From the NCBI GenBank assembly GCA_048013815.1, contig CM106586.1:4588001-4652000 (forward strand): DNA of 64,000 bases, in the 5' to 3' direction. Within the stretch, counting starts at the first letter, position 1, and every line of letters begins with the position of its first letter. A program made the position numbers and the translations under genes. Source of the stretch: Setoptus koraiensis (taxonomy: Eukaryota > Arthropoda). The notes under the pieces were generated by a model that was not told the DNA's origin, did no database searches, and saw nothing but the letters and a program-made list of their open reading frames with translations. This document shows positions 1 to 13,681 of this stretch, one piece after another.

Positions 1-3000
1 TTCAAGTTGAGATTACTGGACGAACCCGGCGATGAATATACTAAGGATAATCACGACGAAGGAAATATTGCAAATGATCCCATCGATGACGAAGAAAGTT
101 TGTTAAAGAAACCGGGGCGAGATTTCCTAGATGATGATGATGATTTTGATGATATCTCTCCAAGTGACGACGAGGACAGTTTTCATTCAGTAAACGCGGA
201 CGATCCGTTTAGTGATCCCGATGATATGCAACTACCAGATTTAGATGAGGATATTGATGATGAGAGTGGTGAGAAATATCCAGAGTTTGACAATTCATCG
301 AATGAACATGAACAAAATAAGGAACAACCTGAAAAATCACAGAGTGACCCCAAGAGAGAAGAGTCACAAAGTGGTCCCGATAAGTTCGGAACCGAGGCTG
401 ATCCAAAAAAAGAAAATCCAAATCAATCTGATTCTTCCGCTTCTGGACAGCGAGATGGCAAGGCCAATCGTATCGACAAGAATTCTGAAAATGATGATAG
501 TAGCAGCCCAGTGAAAGATTCCCACAAAAACAGTGCTAATGAAGATGGTGAAAACGATGAAAAGCCAAGTTCTCTAGAGTCCAACGAATCAATACCAATT
601 GTCATGCATGATGATGATGGAAGTGAGCATTCACCTTCAGAAGGTGTTAAAGGCCATCCAAGAATAAGTAAAGATGACCCATTCCGTAGAGCATCCGAAC
701 AAAGGGAACCGAGGCGCGTATTAGATGATAAATCTAAATCAAAACCTCACGCAATCATTTACGAGGAGGACAAGCCTTCGGAAGGCATATCATCGGACAC
801 TGCAAACGAACCAAATTTGGATGATGATCAGGTATTCTTGGACGACCCTAATGACAAAATATCATCAGAAATTGACCCACACCAAGAGAAGACCAACGAG
901 GAAGGTGATTTCCCAGCAGGTAACAATGATTCTGATCCATCAAGTTCCAAAAAAATGGTTCCCAACCGATCAACTTCCGATCAGAAACGTAACTCTGAAA
1001 ATGTTGACAATCCAGAGACAACCAACGAAAGGTCTCAATCGGATCCGGACGGCAAGGCGAAAGACCTCTTCGATGATGAAGATACGGACGGTATAAATAT
1101 CAACTTCAAAGAGGACGATGATGAGCCCATCAATGATAACAAACTAAAGGAAGATGATCTTCCCTTTGACGCTGATCTCGAACCCTCTATCAGTCCCGAG
1201 CCGAAAATATCGTCGGACGTGTTACCACCTTCGCCCCATGATAATGGACCTAGATCTGGTGAAACAGTTGGTGGTGGAGAGAGCAATGAGCCACCAGTGA
1301 AATTCACTGATCCCGATGAAGATGCAGAATTAGATGATGCGTTGGATCCAAGCTTGGTCGACGATCAATTATTTGCTGATGATCCAAGGTCGAAATTGCA
1401 AGACAACCATCCTCTCAGTCCTAAAGAGATAGATGGAAAACAGAATAAGGACGATACGACGAGTGAGCATCCTTCGAAACACGATGAAAGGCGACCATCG
1501 GCCGATAAATCATCCAAGCCAGGTAGTGATAATCTGCATCCCCACTCGAGCGACCAAGAGTTAGATGGGGATGGCAATTCATCGTTGTCTGGTGGGGAAG
1601 AAGATCCTTGGACGAAGGGTGGAGATGAAGATGAAAAGTTTCCGTTGCTGGATGACAGTGTCAGTGATGATTATGAGCCAGAGTCTGAAAAAAATAAAAA
1701 TTCAGAAAATATTCCTAACACGGCCAACGCTGATCGTCCAAGCGCTGAGGAAGATCCCGAAAAGTTAGAGATAAAATTTGTCGATCCTGAAGATGATGAT
1801 ATCATAAATCCCGATTCGAATAGATCTCTCGAACCAGATATGAATGATGATCAAGAATTTGTGGATAAGTCGCAACCGAGTCCCAAAAATGACGGCCTCT
1901 CTGACGGTGAAACAGAACGTGAATCTGTCTTGAACTCTCCGGAAGCTAAAAATTCTGGAAATAAAGAAAAAAATGATGGAGGCTATTCCCCCGTCGATAA
2001 ATCGGAGAATGACCCTCTCAAAGTTGATAAACCTACCGATCCAAGGAAGCCTTTCGATGGTTTATCCAAGGATTTCCCAGGAAGCGTGCCATCTGATCCT
2101 CTGGGTAGGGATCCATTTGGAGAATCAGCACTTGATGATCCCGATTTAGAAGACGATCAAGAGTTCGATGATGAGGGCAATTTAAATGAGAAACGAAACC
2201 CTCAGGGTGGTGTTACAGAGGAAGAGCCAGCTGCAAGCTCGATTCTCCCGCAGGAGCGTGCTCAGAGCCCAAATAGAGGCTATTCGGGAGCAGAGGAGCC
2301 AGAAAATAAAACTGATAATGGCATTGATCTGAACTTTGTTGACGATCTCGCCGACGAAGACCCGACAGAAATGTTTGATGTGCCTGATAAAACGGGACTG
2401 AACAACGATGATGTCGGCAGTAACAAATCCCCCGAACCTGAGGATAACTTGTTGAATCCTGAAAGAAAGAATAGAAACTCTGCGGTTGAGGATTATATGA
2501 GCGACCCATTGAGACCGACTGATGTTGACGACCTGACAACTAAAGACTTTGATGATGCTGATCCCAACTTGGAAGATGATCAGAAATTCGTCGATGATGT
2601 GGACCCTACAGACAAGGCACCCAATCAGGCTGATATTTTTTCCGGAAACAATCCACTAACAGAAGACAAAACAGAAGAGCCGCTGCCGACAGTTTACGAG
2701 GGAGACGGCGATCCGTTCGAGCCCGAGCAAAGAGGCTCCTCGAGATTGATCGATCCAGATTTGGTCGACGATCAGGAGTTTGAGAATGACAGTCTTGATC
2801 CTGTGTCAACCATACCAAAAAATGAAAATCAGAGCGCAATTCCGGGCGAGGATCCACATGTTAGTCAACCAGAAAATCACGATGATCCGGGCCTTGTGAT
2901 TTCTTTCAAAGATCAAGACGACGGCGACGTTGAAGCATCAAGCGATCCGAATATGCAGAAAGCCGATGGTTTTTCGGGCAAACAAAATTCTAAAAGTCAT

Positions 3001-6000
3001 CGAGATGCTACACAAGCTGACCCAGAACAGACGAATAAAAGCAAAGCTGATCTATCCAAATCTGGAAGAGACTCAACTAACAATCGTGACCGAAACGATG
3101 ACAAAGGCAGCTTGTCACCCGATAGCTTAGATTCACAGCCAACAGAAGAGGGACCTGAGTCTAGCTCAAAACAAGACCAACACAAGTGCCCAACTTGTCA
3201 CTTGAGCCATTCATCGACAGACCAACAAGGCCCGAATGGATGGTCTTTGGCCATGTTGCAGAATACAAACAATCCTGTGTTCACATTTAATCCCGTCATA
3301 AATAACAAGATCGAGCTGCCCCAAGCTGCGCAACAAATACCCATAGCTATGCCTAGCGTCACTTATGGCGCTCCAAATTATGTTGGCCCCACTTACAACA
3401 ACCACAACGAACATCATAATAGCTATGCTGCACCAGAGGAATCTAAGCATACAAATAAAGACCGTCATCACCGTCGCAATAGGCATAAAGGAACCAAGCG
3501 AGAGGATGATGGAACTGATTGGACTGACGACGAAAATCCGAACGAGGATGGTGCTAGAAATGTCCACAGAAAAAAGGGATTTCCTAAGAGAAGTCGCAGC
3601 AGATCCTCATCGAATCCCAGAGGGTTGGATGACGATTACCCAAGAGATACTGACAGTCATGATGATGACGATGAAAGTCCCGAGGACGCGAGCAAAAAAC
3701 ATTCGCCTCGCAGGGGTAGAAGCCGGAACAGAAAGCCATCTCGCAGTGAAGACAAGAATCGAGCAAATTCAGATAATTATGGGACTGACTCAGACGTATC
3801 AGACGATGACTCAGATCTGGATGACGATCATTCTATCGAAAAACCAAGCACATCTAAACGTGGCTCCCAGACAACCGAATCGCCCAGAACGAAAGATCGT
3901 TCTCGCAAGCGAAAGAAAAACAGGAAGAGCCCCACTAGAAGCAAAGGGTCCAGCGACAAAAACAGTCCGAACGATCGCTCATCTGATTCGGACTTGCCAA
4001 GACAAGAGCGAGGCAGCGTCCATAGCAAAAAGTCTCCCTCTAGACGACATTCTAGAGATAAAAGTTACGATGATGACTCCCCATCAAGCAAGAAGGGTAA
4101 AAAACCTAAGAAACGAAGATCACATAACCGGCACTCATCTGGCGAAGTTGATGAGCTCGAAAGTGACAATTATCCGGCTGAAACAACAGACAAAAAACAC
4201 TCTAAGAATGGAAAACATCCGAAGCAACAAAAGCCCAGGCGACCGCAAAGTGACGATCTGTCCGATGGAGACGACGAAACGGGGAAAACTGTGAAAACAA
4301 GAGACCACAAATCACCTCGTAAATCAAACAGACGACGCCCAAAAGAAAAGTCTGTCAGTCCGAGGGGAAGCCCAAGAGATTCAGACAGTGAAAGCCGTCC
4401 AGATATCAGCTTCTATGACGAAGATGACGACATAGAAGATCAACCAACGGACGATGATGCTGTCGCAATATCGCCCGAATTGGATGATTCCAATATTAAC
4501 GATAATACCGACCCGGAAGATCGAAGTGCCACGCCTCATAAGAGACGTCACAATAAAAAGAAACTGGGCCCCAAAATTTCGCCCAAGAAACGAGCCCATT
4601 TGAAGCGTCGTGGTCCGCCACGACGTAGACATAGTGAGCCCAATTCTCGCGATAGCAGCGATACCGAACCTGAACAATCTGCTGATCTGAAGCAGCGTCA
4701 CAAGCCTAAATCGTTTTCAGATTCTGATGTAATCAGGAAACATCCCAGAGATAAATGGCCAGGTTCCAGAAGAAAGAGAAACAAAAAGAAAGGAAAAAGA
4801 GACCCCAGAAACGATCCATCCTGGGAAGATACTGATGTCGATGGTGAATCTCTCAATGAAAAATCGGCTCCAGGTGATCTGAGCGAGCAAGATTCTCGGC
4901 CTGATAAGAAACGAAATCGTGATCAATCTGATGAACTCGATGACACAGACTCTGCAACATCGAGTAGCGAAGATGAACAACCCTTGGGCGATGGATACCC
5001 CAAGAGAAGGCGCAACAATGTCTTGCCCGAGGACGAGCAACAAGGTAATAGTCTGATGGATAAATTGTTCGGGCCAAAAGAAAACTCTCAGGCGGAAGCA
5101 AGTCCATCTTCCGAACCTAGTAGCCCTGACAAAAAGTCGTGGAATCCGTTCGCCAATCCAACCAAAGATAGCTCACCTGAGATTCTTCCGAAAAACAGCG
5201 ATGATTCTAAGGGAGAATATCCCGGATCCCAAGCAAATATCGATGAAAAATCACTTTCCAACCCCTTGAACAAAGATCTAGCATCTGCAATAGATGATGC
5301 TCCTCCTAACAAGGAACTCGTCGATGGGGACATGGCTCACTCAGGCGAAGAATCTTCGAAGCCAAGCAGTGAAAAAGAGGTGCCAATTGCTCCGGAATCA
5401 TCCGATAAATCACAGAGAGCACCTTCATCCAACGATGAGCTCAGCAAGCAGATACCAGAGAGGCAGCAAAAACAATATCCACCATTGATACCTCCGACTG
5501 GCAGACCTTTTGGAGGGCAAATAGAACCAAATGAGTCCGACCAATCGAAAGACGACCCAATACTGGACAAAGTGCTGCCCCCAGAGGGTGTACATTCTGG
5601 TAATGTCAAAAAAAGAAGCCGAGAACCAACTTCGGCAGAACCATCATCTTCAGATGAGAGCGAGGACCTCCCCGATACCGGCGATACGCCAAAGAGAAGA
5701 AAGAATAATGAGACCATCGAAGACGAAAAGGATGGTAATGAGCTGCTGGATGGTCTTGAAGGAGCAGACTCGCCGAAACACAATGATGAACATGATGATA
5801 AGTTCAACGATATTCCTGAAACGATCATAGATGAGCAACCCCAGCAACCCGAGGCCACGAATACACTACCGCTGGATTCTCAAAGAGAGGAAACAGGCCC
5901 ATCGGAAGTAGGCGATCATCTTTCTCGTCCATTCTCTGAGAAGAAGAGAAGCCGCGATAATCTTGAGCCTTCAGACAAGCGAAATTCGGGAGATGGCACG

Positions 6001-9000
6001 ATTTTGGAAAGCGAAGATGAGCCAACGCCTGCTGAGGCCGAGAGGCCCAAAAGAAAAAAAGGCAATCCAACGCCCGAGGACGAGGAGGAGGGCATCAAAT
6101 TAATGAATGACATGAACAATTCTAAACCTCACAATAGTAGATCTGAAATTGACGAGCCGACTGTATCAGATACTGAGGCACAGCTCCCTGCGGAATCATC
6201 AGAATCACGACCAATAATAGCACCTGGTGACGTTTCCGGTACATCCGAAAAACCCTCGGAGTCTTCCGATTCTCCATCAGCAGCGATGGCAGATCCACAA
6301 ACCTTGGCCCTTGATAGTATATCTGGCCAGCCTGAAAAAGGGAATGCAGGTTTTGAACCGTCAGAGGTTCCGTCGAATGCAGAGAGTCCATCAATTGACC
6401 TGTCGAGAAGTTCACAGAAAGAAGATCCAAGCAAAAAAGAAGCCTCCGATCGTGATACTGATGTGTCCCTGGTCTCGCTAAACGATGAATCTCCAACAAA
6501 ATCGAACGAGCTCAATAGAAAGCGCTCTCGTGATCAATTAGAGCCGGTCGTTTTAGATCCCGACAATAAGAGTGATACGGAGAGTGATTCGGATGATAAG
6601 AGGAGAAAGAAAAATTTGTCGCCTGAAGATGAAAAAGCAGGTAATGATCTGTTGGATGGTTTAAATAAGCCACCGAATGAATCTGAAATTGATTCCGCTA
6701 AAAATCCCGATGAACCCAACAACACAGAAACAATTCCAAGGGAATCAGCTCATACCGGAGTAGAGGACGATCCTGTTGATCCCTCAGACAAAAAGAGAAG
6801 CCGTAATCGTTTCGAACCCGTTGACTCATCAGATCAGACCTCGTCGGATGAGTCCGATCCAGAGCGTTCTCACGAAAACAACTCTGATAAAAAGGTAGAT
6901 GAGAGTCCGAAGCGCCGAAGAAATAATGAGCTGCCTGAAGATGAAAAAGAGGGTAATGATCTATTTCATCGTCTCAAAGAAATCCACCCTGAGGCCATCC
7001 AAAATGAAAATCGGCAGAACCCAGCAATCACTGGTCGTGATGAGTCTGAAGATAGCAAAAATGATGGAAAACCAGTGAACACCGATACGGTAGGTCCACA
7101 AGAAACGAATGTGGTAGCGCCCCATTTGGAGCCACACGATGATGAGAAGGATGATTTGCACAACTCTGAAACGGAATCTGAAATAAACAGACTGAACAAA
7201 AAACGTCCCCGCGATCAATTTGAACCTGAGAATCATTCAGTGTCGGATAATGAAGAAAAACTGGATCCGAAAAGAGATGACAATGAAAGCTTCGATTCGA
7301 TAGATCGACTTGGAAGCAATGAACCAGCTCCAATTGACAACTCAGCCAATTCGCCGTCGGACGCAATTGAAAAGAATCCTGATCATAGTTCTGAAGGTGC
7401 CGATTTAGTCCCAGCCAGCGAGCCGAACCGAAATGAGCATACTGACACAGACGAGTCAAGGCCAATTGATCGTGTTGCTGCTCAGGCGGAATCACCCCTT
7501 GAGTCAACTCAATCATTCCATCCAAACGGTCATTCAACATCTGCTGATCCTCATGAAGATGCCATTGAAAAATCGAGACCGAATTCAGAAGAATCGCACG
7601 AGGAATCTAATGAACCGCAAATGAAGGATTCAATAGATGAATCTGATTCTGAAACTCCATCAGAATATCGTGATCACATACACCAGCCTAACGATATCCC
7701 AGCATCTGAAGACACCAAAGCAATCGATCCGTCTCACGATATTAGACCGGAAGAAGAGATAGTTCCAGAAGTGGAAAACCCCTCAAAAGACCCTTCAAAA
7801 GACCCCTTCGATGACGACGAGTTTCAGCGTAGCGACAGTACACCTTCAGTGGTGCCTCGTAATCACGACCATCAAATAGATTCACCCGAAGGAGCGCATC
7901 TCGGAGATTTTGGGCGAGACGACAATGCAAATGAAGATGTGAAACCATCAACTCACACGTCCCCGCAGCCTGATGATAAATCGGGTGATGCCATTCCAGA
8001 TGACCCATTTCAGCATCGCTTGCCTAATCGTGAAGATGGTGTCAGCTCTGTTGGTCGCCTAAAAGATATCTTAAATAAGGCAGTCAACCATATACGACCG
8101 GATACAAAAGATGGAACTCCTGGGGAGATGAAACCACTAGCAGATGAACGAGATGCCGACCCTAGATCAGACGATTTGCCTGGCGAATATCATGAAAATA
8201 ACGCAGCAAAAGAAAACAATCCCGATACAATTGATGATAGCACACCCAACCATCCAGACAGTGCACCCGAACTGAGCACGAAACACCTTGAAAATACTGG
8301 AATGAACGAAGATTTAAATGAACCAGAACAGCCGAAAATGGACCCCAATGATCGTCTGCGACCACACTCAAGTTCACCAATCAGCGACACAGTGACGGAC
8401 GCTCACCATGAGGATCCGAAAGTCCACGACGGGCACCATGGAGAGAGATTGTCAGATGTGGATGATGCACGAAAGGAAGAACAAGGAATACATAAGGTTG
8501 CCCCAGAGGAAACAACTAAGATTTCTCCAGAAGGAGAGCATGAAGCTTTGCCGGAAATCGAATCTAGAGCTTCGTCAAACGAACAGCGTGAACCTTCTCT
8601 AGAACCCGAGGCTCCCCACGAGAAAGAACCCATGGTTTCTCCGGCTGAAGAACATGAACCTTCGTTAGGAGAGGAACGCGAAGCTTTTCCAGAAAACGAA
8701 CATGGAACTCCAGCAGTGGAAGAGATTAAAAATTCGCCAAATGGTGATTTTAAGGTTTTGCCAGAGGAAGGACATGAAGCTCCGCCGAGCAGAGAGCATG
8801 AAATTTTGCCAGAAAGGGAACTCGAGACTCCGCTAGAGAACGAAAATGAACCACACATTCCCATCAAAGATACAGAGAGCTCGGGAGGTAATGGAGAACA
8901 AGAACACGGTACTAATTCAAATGAACCAAACGTCCTCGAACATGAACCATCCGAGGATCTTGGCGAAGATCCGACTCCCAAGGATGGTTCTGTCGGCGAG

Positions 9001-12000
9001 TCGTCGTTGAATCCAGAACATAGAGACCATATTGAGGAAGATACCTCGCCTGGTAGAACGAGTGAACACGAAATACCTCACGAAAAGCAGACTCTTGATG
9101 CCCATGACCATCCCGAGGCCCATGAGTCTCGTGGTGAATCAGGAAGGATTCCACCAGATGTTCCCGAACACAGTGATCATTCAAGAATTGACCCCGATTC
9201 AATTTCGAAGTCTCTAGATGATTCCGTGCATGATGACAGGGAAGATTTGCCAAACAGGCCGCATGTCGGACCTGATGATTTCAGGCAACCAGCATCAGAG
9301 CCTTCAACGAGCGAGTTCAACAAAGAGGAGCACCCAAAAGAATCGAATGAAAATGACACAGCAGACGATCATGATAAGCCGATTCATGATGAAGAAGATG
9401 GTAAACTAGTAGGACCCAATGAAACCGAAAATCACGAGATCTCGCATACGAGCCCTGAATCAAGCAGACAGAAAGCTGATGACAATGAGGGCAAATCGCA
9501 CCTCGAGCCAATGGCTCCCTCGATACCTGAAAAAGAGCACGAGCTGGAGAGTCCATTGCAGGCTTCGAATCACGGCGAAACCCCTGATGTTGATCATCAT
9601 TCTGAGCCGGAGGAACCTGTTGAACCTTCCCATAATGATCATGATCGAAAATCAGAAGAACAAAATGAAATTCCATTCGTGCACGAACCAGAATCCAATC
9701 ACCCAGAGACTGACATCGCTGAAGATCCGCATCAAGCCGGAAGAGAATCCGATCGTTCGAGTCAGCAGGATAAACAGCTGAGTCCTGAAGAGCATTCGTC
9801 AGATCGAGTTAGAGAAGCTTCGCAAAATGAGAACCAGCACCACGCACCGAACACCGACCATTCCGAAAGCAATCCTGACGAAAGAAAACAAGCAGATATT
9901 CCAACAGATCTGCCCGAAGAACCTAACGATGGACCAGTTGCTCATCGTGACGATGTTGAACAGCCCGAGTCCGAGAGGCACGATCCTCCAAATAATCATC
10001 AAGGCCACAGGTCCGTTGATATGAATTCAGACAGCGGACATCATATCGAAAAAGACCAAGATCCATCTGACTCGAATGTTGATAATGACCAAAATGACCA
10101 CCACCCTTCCAAAGAGGGGACAAGCGATCAAAACGAAACTAGTTCTCCCCACGAAGTATTAGATTCGATTGATCCTGAGATGCCTTCCACTGAGCCAGCC
10201 GAGTTAGACAATCTCGAAAACCATGATGGATCGAGCTCCCCAGTCGAAGAAGATCTGCCATCTTCCGATAAAACTAGCAAACTAGAGCCCGAGGATCATC
10301 GATCCGAGGAAGGCTCAAACAGAGAGTCTCATCAACAAACGAGGCCGGAATCCGAGGACGATGATAAAATCAATGCGGACCAACCAGATGAAAGATCGAT
10401 ATCTTTGCCAACCAGACACGAGAGTGAAGATAAAGAGAGGAGCTTAGAACATCCCGACGAAACCTTGGGTCACGACAATGAAAATGTCGATCATTCTTTA
10501 ACCGATGAGAAATTAAATGAGGCAACGCCAGTAGAAAACTCTGAGGAGCTCTCTAACACCGGTAGCGAGCCTCATCAACAGCCAGGGTTGGAGCCAGAAA
10601 TGGACCATCGAGCTCATGCACATGAATCTGATTCTGTTGATCATTCCAAACCAGAGAGAGAGGCTGTCGAAGAACAAACTCACCCAGTTGAGAATGACCA
10701 CAATCCTATAGCGTCTCAAGATGAACTCACCAGCTCGAACGAGCCCCAGAAATTAGAGGAGGAACAATCATTTAGTGAACCACCGATTGGATCCGATAAA
10801 GAACTGTCTGGCGAGCATCAAACTGATAATAATAATCTGCCAGACGATGAGCCGAACACAGCAGCTATAAATTCACCTGAAAAAAATGCCCATGAGAGCA
10901 ACAGCGAGCAAGCTTCCCCTGACGGGCCTCACGAATCCACGGATCACGCAACTAGGTCAAATGGCGTTGATCGTGACGACAGAGTGAATTCTGACTCAAA
11001 ATCCAGATCCGGAGATGACCACAATTTAGACAATTTGCAAAAGGAGTCACCAGAAACACCGCCAGCAGTGGATAAGGATAATGAATTGCAGCCTCATCAT
11101 GTCGATCACCAAGATCATGCGGGCACTCACAGCGACAAAGAGAAAGAAGACAGGTTTGCAGATTTGGACGACGACAAGCCAACTGTTACTGGACGCCGAT
11201 CCAGTCATATTGAGGACACTACTGGAAGGCCAGAGCCACCACCAAGGAGGCAACGCCAAGGTGCATCGAAAATAAGACCACCACCAAGTCCTACGCACAA
11301 AGCAAGGGAATCTTCTGAAAACGGCAACAAGTTGCCACAAGCAGAATCAACAGGTTTGAAGGAACCCCAAAATCATTTAGAAAAAGATGATGGCAACAAC
11401 GATGATGATGATGATTCATTGACAGTCATCAGAGATCGAGGACGCGCTCCATACGCAATAGGCAATTATAGAAAAAATGATAGCAAAGAATCTTCAGATA
11501 ATGGTAATAGCGTTGATCAAGGTGAACACGATCAGGCTAGTTCACAAGATATAAAAGCTGATTTGGCATCCAGACCATTGCCACCAATGTCATTAGAACA
11601 GAATGAATTGGACGAAATGAAGCAAAGAAAATTTGGAACAGGTAGAACAAATACCAATAGAAACCGAATTTCTAAGTTGAATCATAGACTCACTGTTGGT
11701 GGCGACTGGAATCCCGAGCGTGTACTCACTGAGGAACCTCACGAAATAGATGCTGTAAGTTCATTCGAGAATGTCCTGTAATTTGATGAATGTTCCATAA
11801 CCAACACATACATTAATTAACTCATACACAATTGTTTTTGTTCCTATTCGTGCTATCAGCAGGATGCAACGGGAAAAAAGGCAGTCGACAAAAGCCCATT
11901 TGACGAGAACACCTTGACACGGGCTAGAAAAGTTACCAAAGACGAGGGACTGTGGGATTCGTTGTCGGCCTCGAGGAGAGTGCCAGCGGTGGCGTACCAA

Positions 12001-12066
12001 CCGAAACGAAAAATCAATTTAAATAAATCCCCTCAAGATGATACCCCTCAAGTGGAGTCTAGATAA
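1..12066 (+). CDS. Giant disordered acidic repeat protein (5' incomplete)
   Basis: Open from base 1, so the start lies left of the window. The exon ends at 11754 (GCT|GTAAGT). The intron runs 11755-11859 and the last exon is 11860-12066, stop TAA; both junctions are phase 0, and a second acceptor 3 nt downstream is also in frame. About 3,985 residues are visible, dominated by D, E, S, P, N, K and H, with almost no hydrophobic runs and almost no cysteine. Segments: acidic N-terminal part with six degenerate DPxLxDDQxF boxes (nt 808-2790); a non-acidic island with CPTC (near residue 1063, nt 3181-3480); an RS/RK-rich basic part (nt 3580-4900); six KKRSR...PKRRRNN...PEDE units (nt 4906-7314); a His/Glu/Pro-rich part with EHE-type repeats (nt 8500-8870); a Pro-rich patch (nt 11220-11300). 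The Lys/Arg clusters suggest a nuclear protein, which is inference. I do not recognise a family. Reading frame and splice phases make it clearly coding. Confidence 0.88.
11755..11859 (+). other. Terminal intron of the giant-protein gene
   Basis: Donor GTAAGT at 11755; acceptor ...TATCAG at 11859, or CAGCAG at 11862 (NAGNAG). Reading through the donor gives a stop within nine codons, so splicing adds about 68 residues. These are basic and contain a short hydrophobic/aromatic patch (LWDSL, VAYQPKRK). Confidence 0.85.
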
Positions 12067-12922
12067 TTTAAGCTAGTCAAGAGCGAGTTTAGAAATAGAA
12101 CAGTTTTCAAGATCAAATGTATATAGCGTAATAATGGATAATAATCATAATAATCACTGGGCGTTGATTCAAACGAGATGAAAACCAAATAAATTCAGAC
12201 TCGAAATCAAAGAGAAACGCCATCAGGGCTGCTGTTGATATTCATACACGATTTCTTATAACCAGCTACTCAATTATGTACTTTCTCTTCTCTTGTTTGT
12301 TCAAATTAATAATTCAATTTATTCGGAATGTCTGATTACGAAGGTTGAGAATTGTCTGATAATTCACCAAAAACGAGAGAGAGAGAGAGAGACAGCCCTA
12401 TCATGTGAGCAAATAAAGTAATTGCAAGTATCGGCCTTAGATCTCTGATAAGTTGACTGTTGCGGTTTGCAAACTGTTGTTGGTCTTATCTTGTTGGCGA
12501 TAGCAAATTACAATGATAAAACTGACTAAATTGTTCGATATTTGTGTAACTTTTCCAGCCAGCATCATGCGGCAAGTCAAGTGGCAAGTTAGCTATACCG
12601 AGGCTGATGTTTACGAAGTTGAAGGCGTCTGCCAAGCAAATGATAGGCGAATGGCCAATAAATCGGACACTCCAAATGGCAAGACGAGACGAAAGTTTTC
12701 GCAAACTTATCATCGCATGATTATCTGATTGCTCTTTTGCTTTTGAGAAATGTATCAGTGAATTGCCCATTGTCATTGCTTAATTTAACTGATTTATAAA
12801 TGCATAATTAATAAAATATTTAAGTGGTTTCGAATAACGGGACAAACACTAATATGCAAGGGGAATTGTGTCACACAAACATGCTGAATGAAAGAGAATA
12901 ATTTGTTGCTAATACAATACAA
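12067..12922. other. 3' UTR and intergenic spacer
   Basis: AATAAA-type signals follow the giant gene (near 12189 and 12412), and a short GA microsatellite lies near 12373. Short ORFs on both strands at 12486-12776 show no family features and overlap each other; I do not call them. No other gene is visible. Confidence 0.6.
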
Positions 12923-13681
12923 TTATTTTATTAATATAACATTATTATTACTAATATTATTGTGATTATAACCGTTTGTTTCTTTAAGTACTAACTCGTC
13001 AATCAATTCCTGAAAACTATAAACAAACCAATCAGAGCCGGCTCTCACTTGCTCTCGGACCTGGTTGCCGCCGAAACCAATGAAGGCGTCTGCCGGCGGA
13101 CAGGCCTCCATATCGGTCTTTCCATCGCCTATCATTATTAGATTTTTATAACCGTGAATCTTTTTCAATTTTGAAACAACAATTGATTTTCCGTCCTGTT
13201 GTGAGGTGGGTCTGTCGGTGTCGAAGCCAGCATAGCAACCATCAGAATCAAACTTAATTCTATTCGCGAATACACGATCCAATGGAATGTTCAACATTTT
13301 TGCCGCCGGCTCAATTATAACATCGAAACCGCCTGATACCAGATATACATCGATACGTCTCTGATTGAGTATAGAAATCAATTCTTTGATATTGTCAGTT
13401 AGGCGTGGTGAGTGTTCCTCCAAGTATTTTTCAACAATCCGTTTATCTGGCTTGATAATGTCTAATCTCTTCTTTAGTGCACTCCTAAAATCGGCACCGC
13501 CTTGCATGGCCGATTTTGTGATGTCTGATACTTCGTTGAATTTTCCAACATATTTGGCCAGTTCGTCAATGGCCTCGTCTCTACAAACAGTAGAATCTAC
13601 ATCGAAACAAACGGCATCGGCGCGCAACCAACTTCTTTTCACCAAATCTATTTTCAATGATGATCCATTTATCGGTGACAT
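12923..13681 (-). CDS. PSPH: Phosphoserine phosphatase
   Basis: Catalyses the last step of L-serine synthesis, hydrolysing O-phosphoserine to serine in the cytosol. The 252-aa protein has the HAD motifs in order: DVDST (nucleophile D27, general acid/base D29), SGG (116-118) with the following GF, and GDGKTDMEA (D186, D190) for Mg2+ binding. The stretch CPPADAFIGFGGN after motif IV is nearly identical to animal PSPH. The animal enzyme is about 225 aa; the excess is a short N-terminal extension and an Asn-rich C-terminal tail (HNNISNNN). Single exon, ATG at 13681, stop TAA. It is divergent to LZIC across 1.6 kb. Very secure. Confidence 0.97.
   Translation of the reverse strand: MSPINGSSLKIDLVKRSWLRADAVCFDVDSTVCRDEAIDELAKYVGKFNEVSDITKSAMQGGADFRSALKKRLDIIKPDKRIVEKYLEEHSPRLTDNIKELISILNQRRIDVYLVSGGFDVIIEPAAKMLNIPLDRVFANRIKFDSDGCYAGFDTDRPTSQQDGKSIVVSKLKKIHGYKNLIMIGDGKTDMEACPPADAFIGFGGNQVREQVRAGSDWFVYSFQELIDELVLKETNGYNHNNISNNNVILIK

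Noticed and set aside
12486-12776. 96-codon minus-strand ORF and its plus-strand mirror between the giant gene and PSPH
   Set aside because: Both strands are open over the same stretch and neither resembles a protein family.
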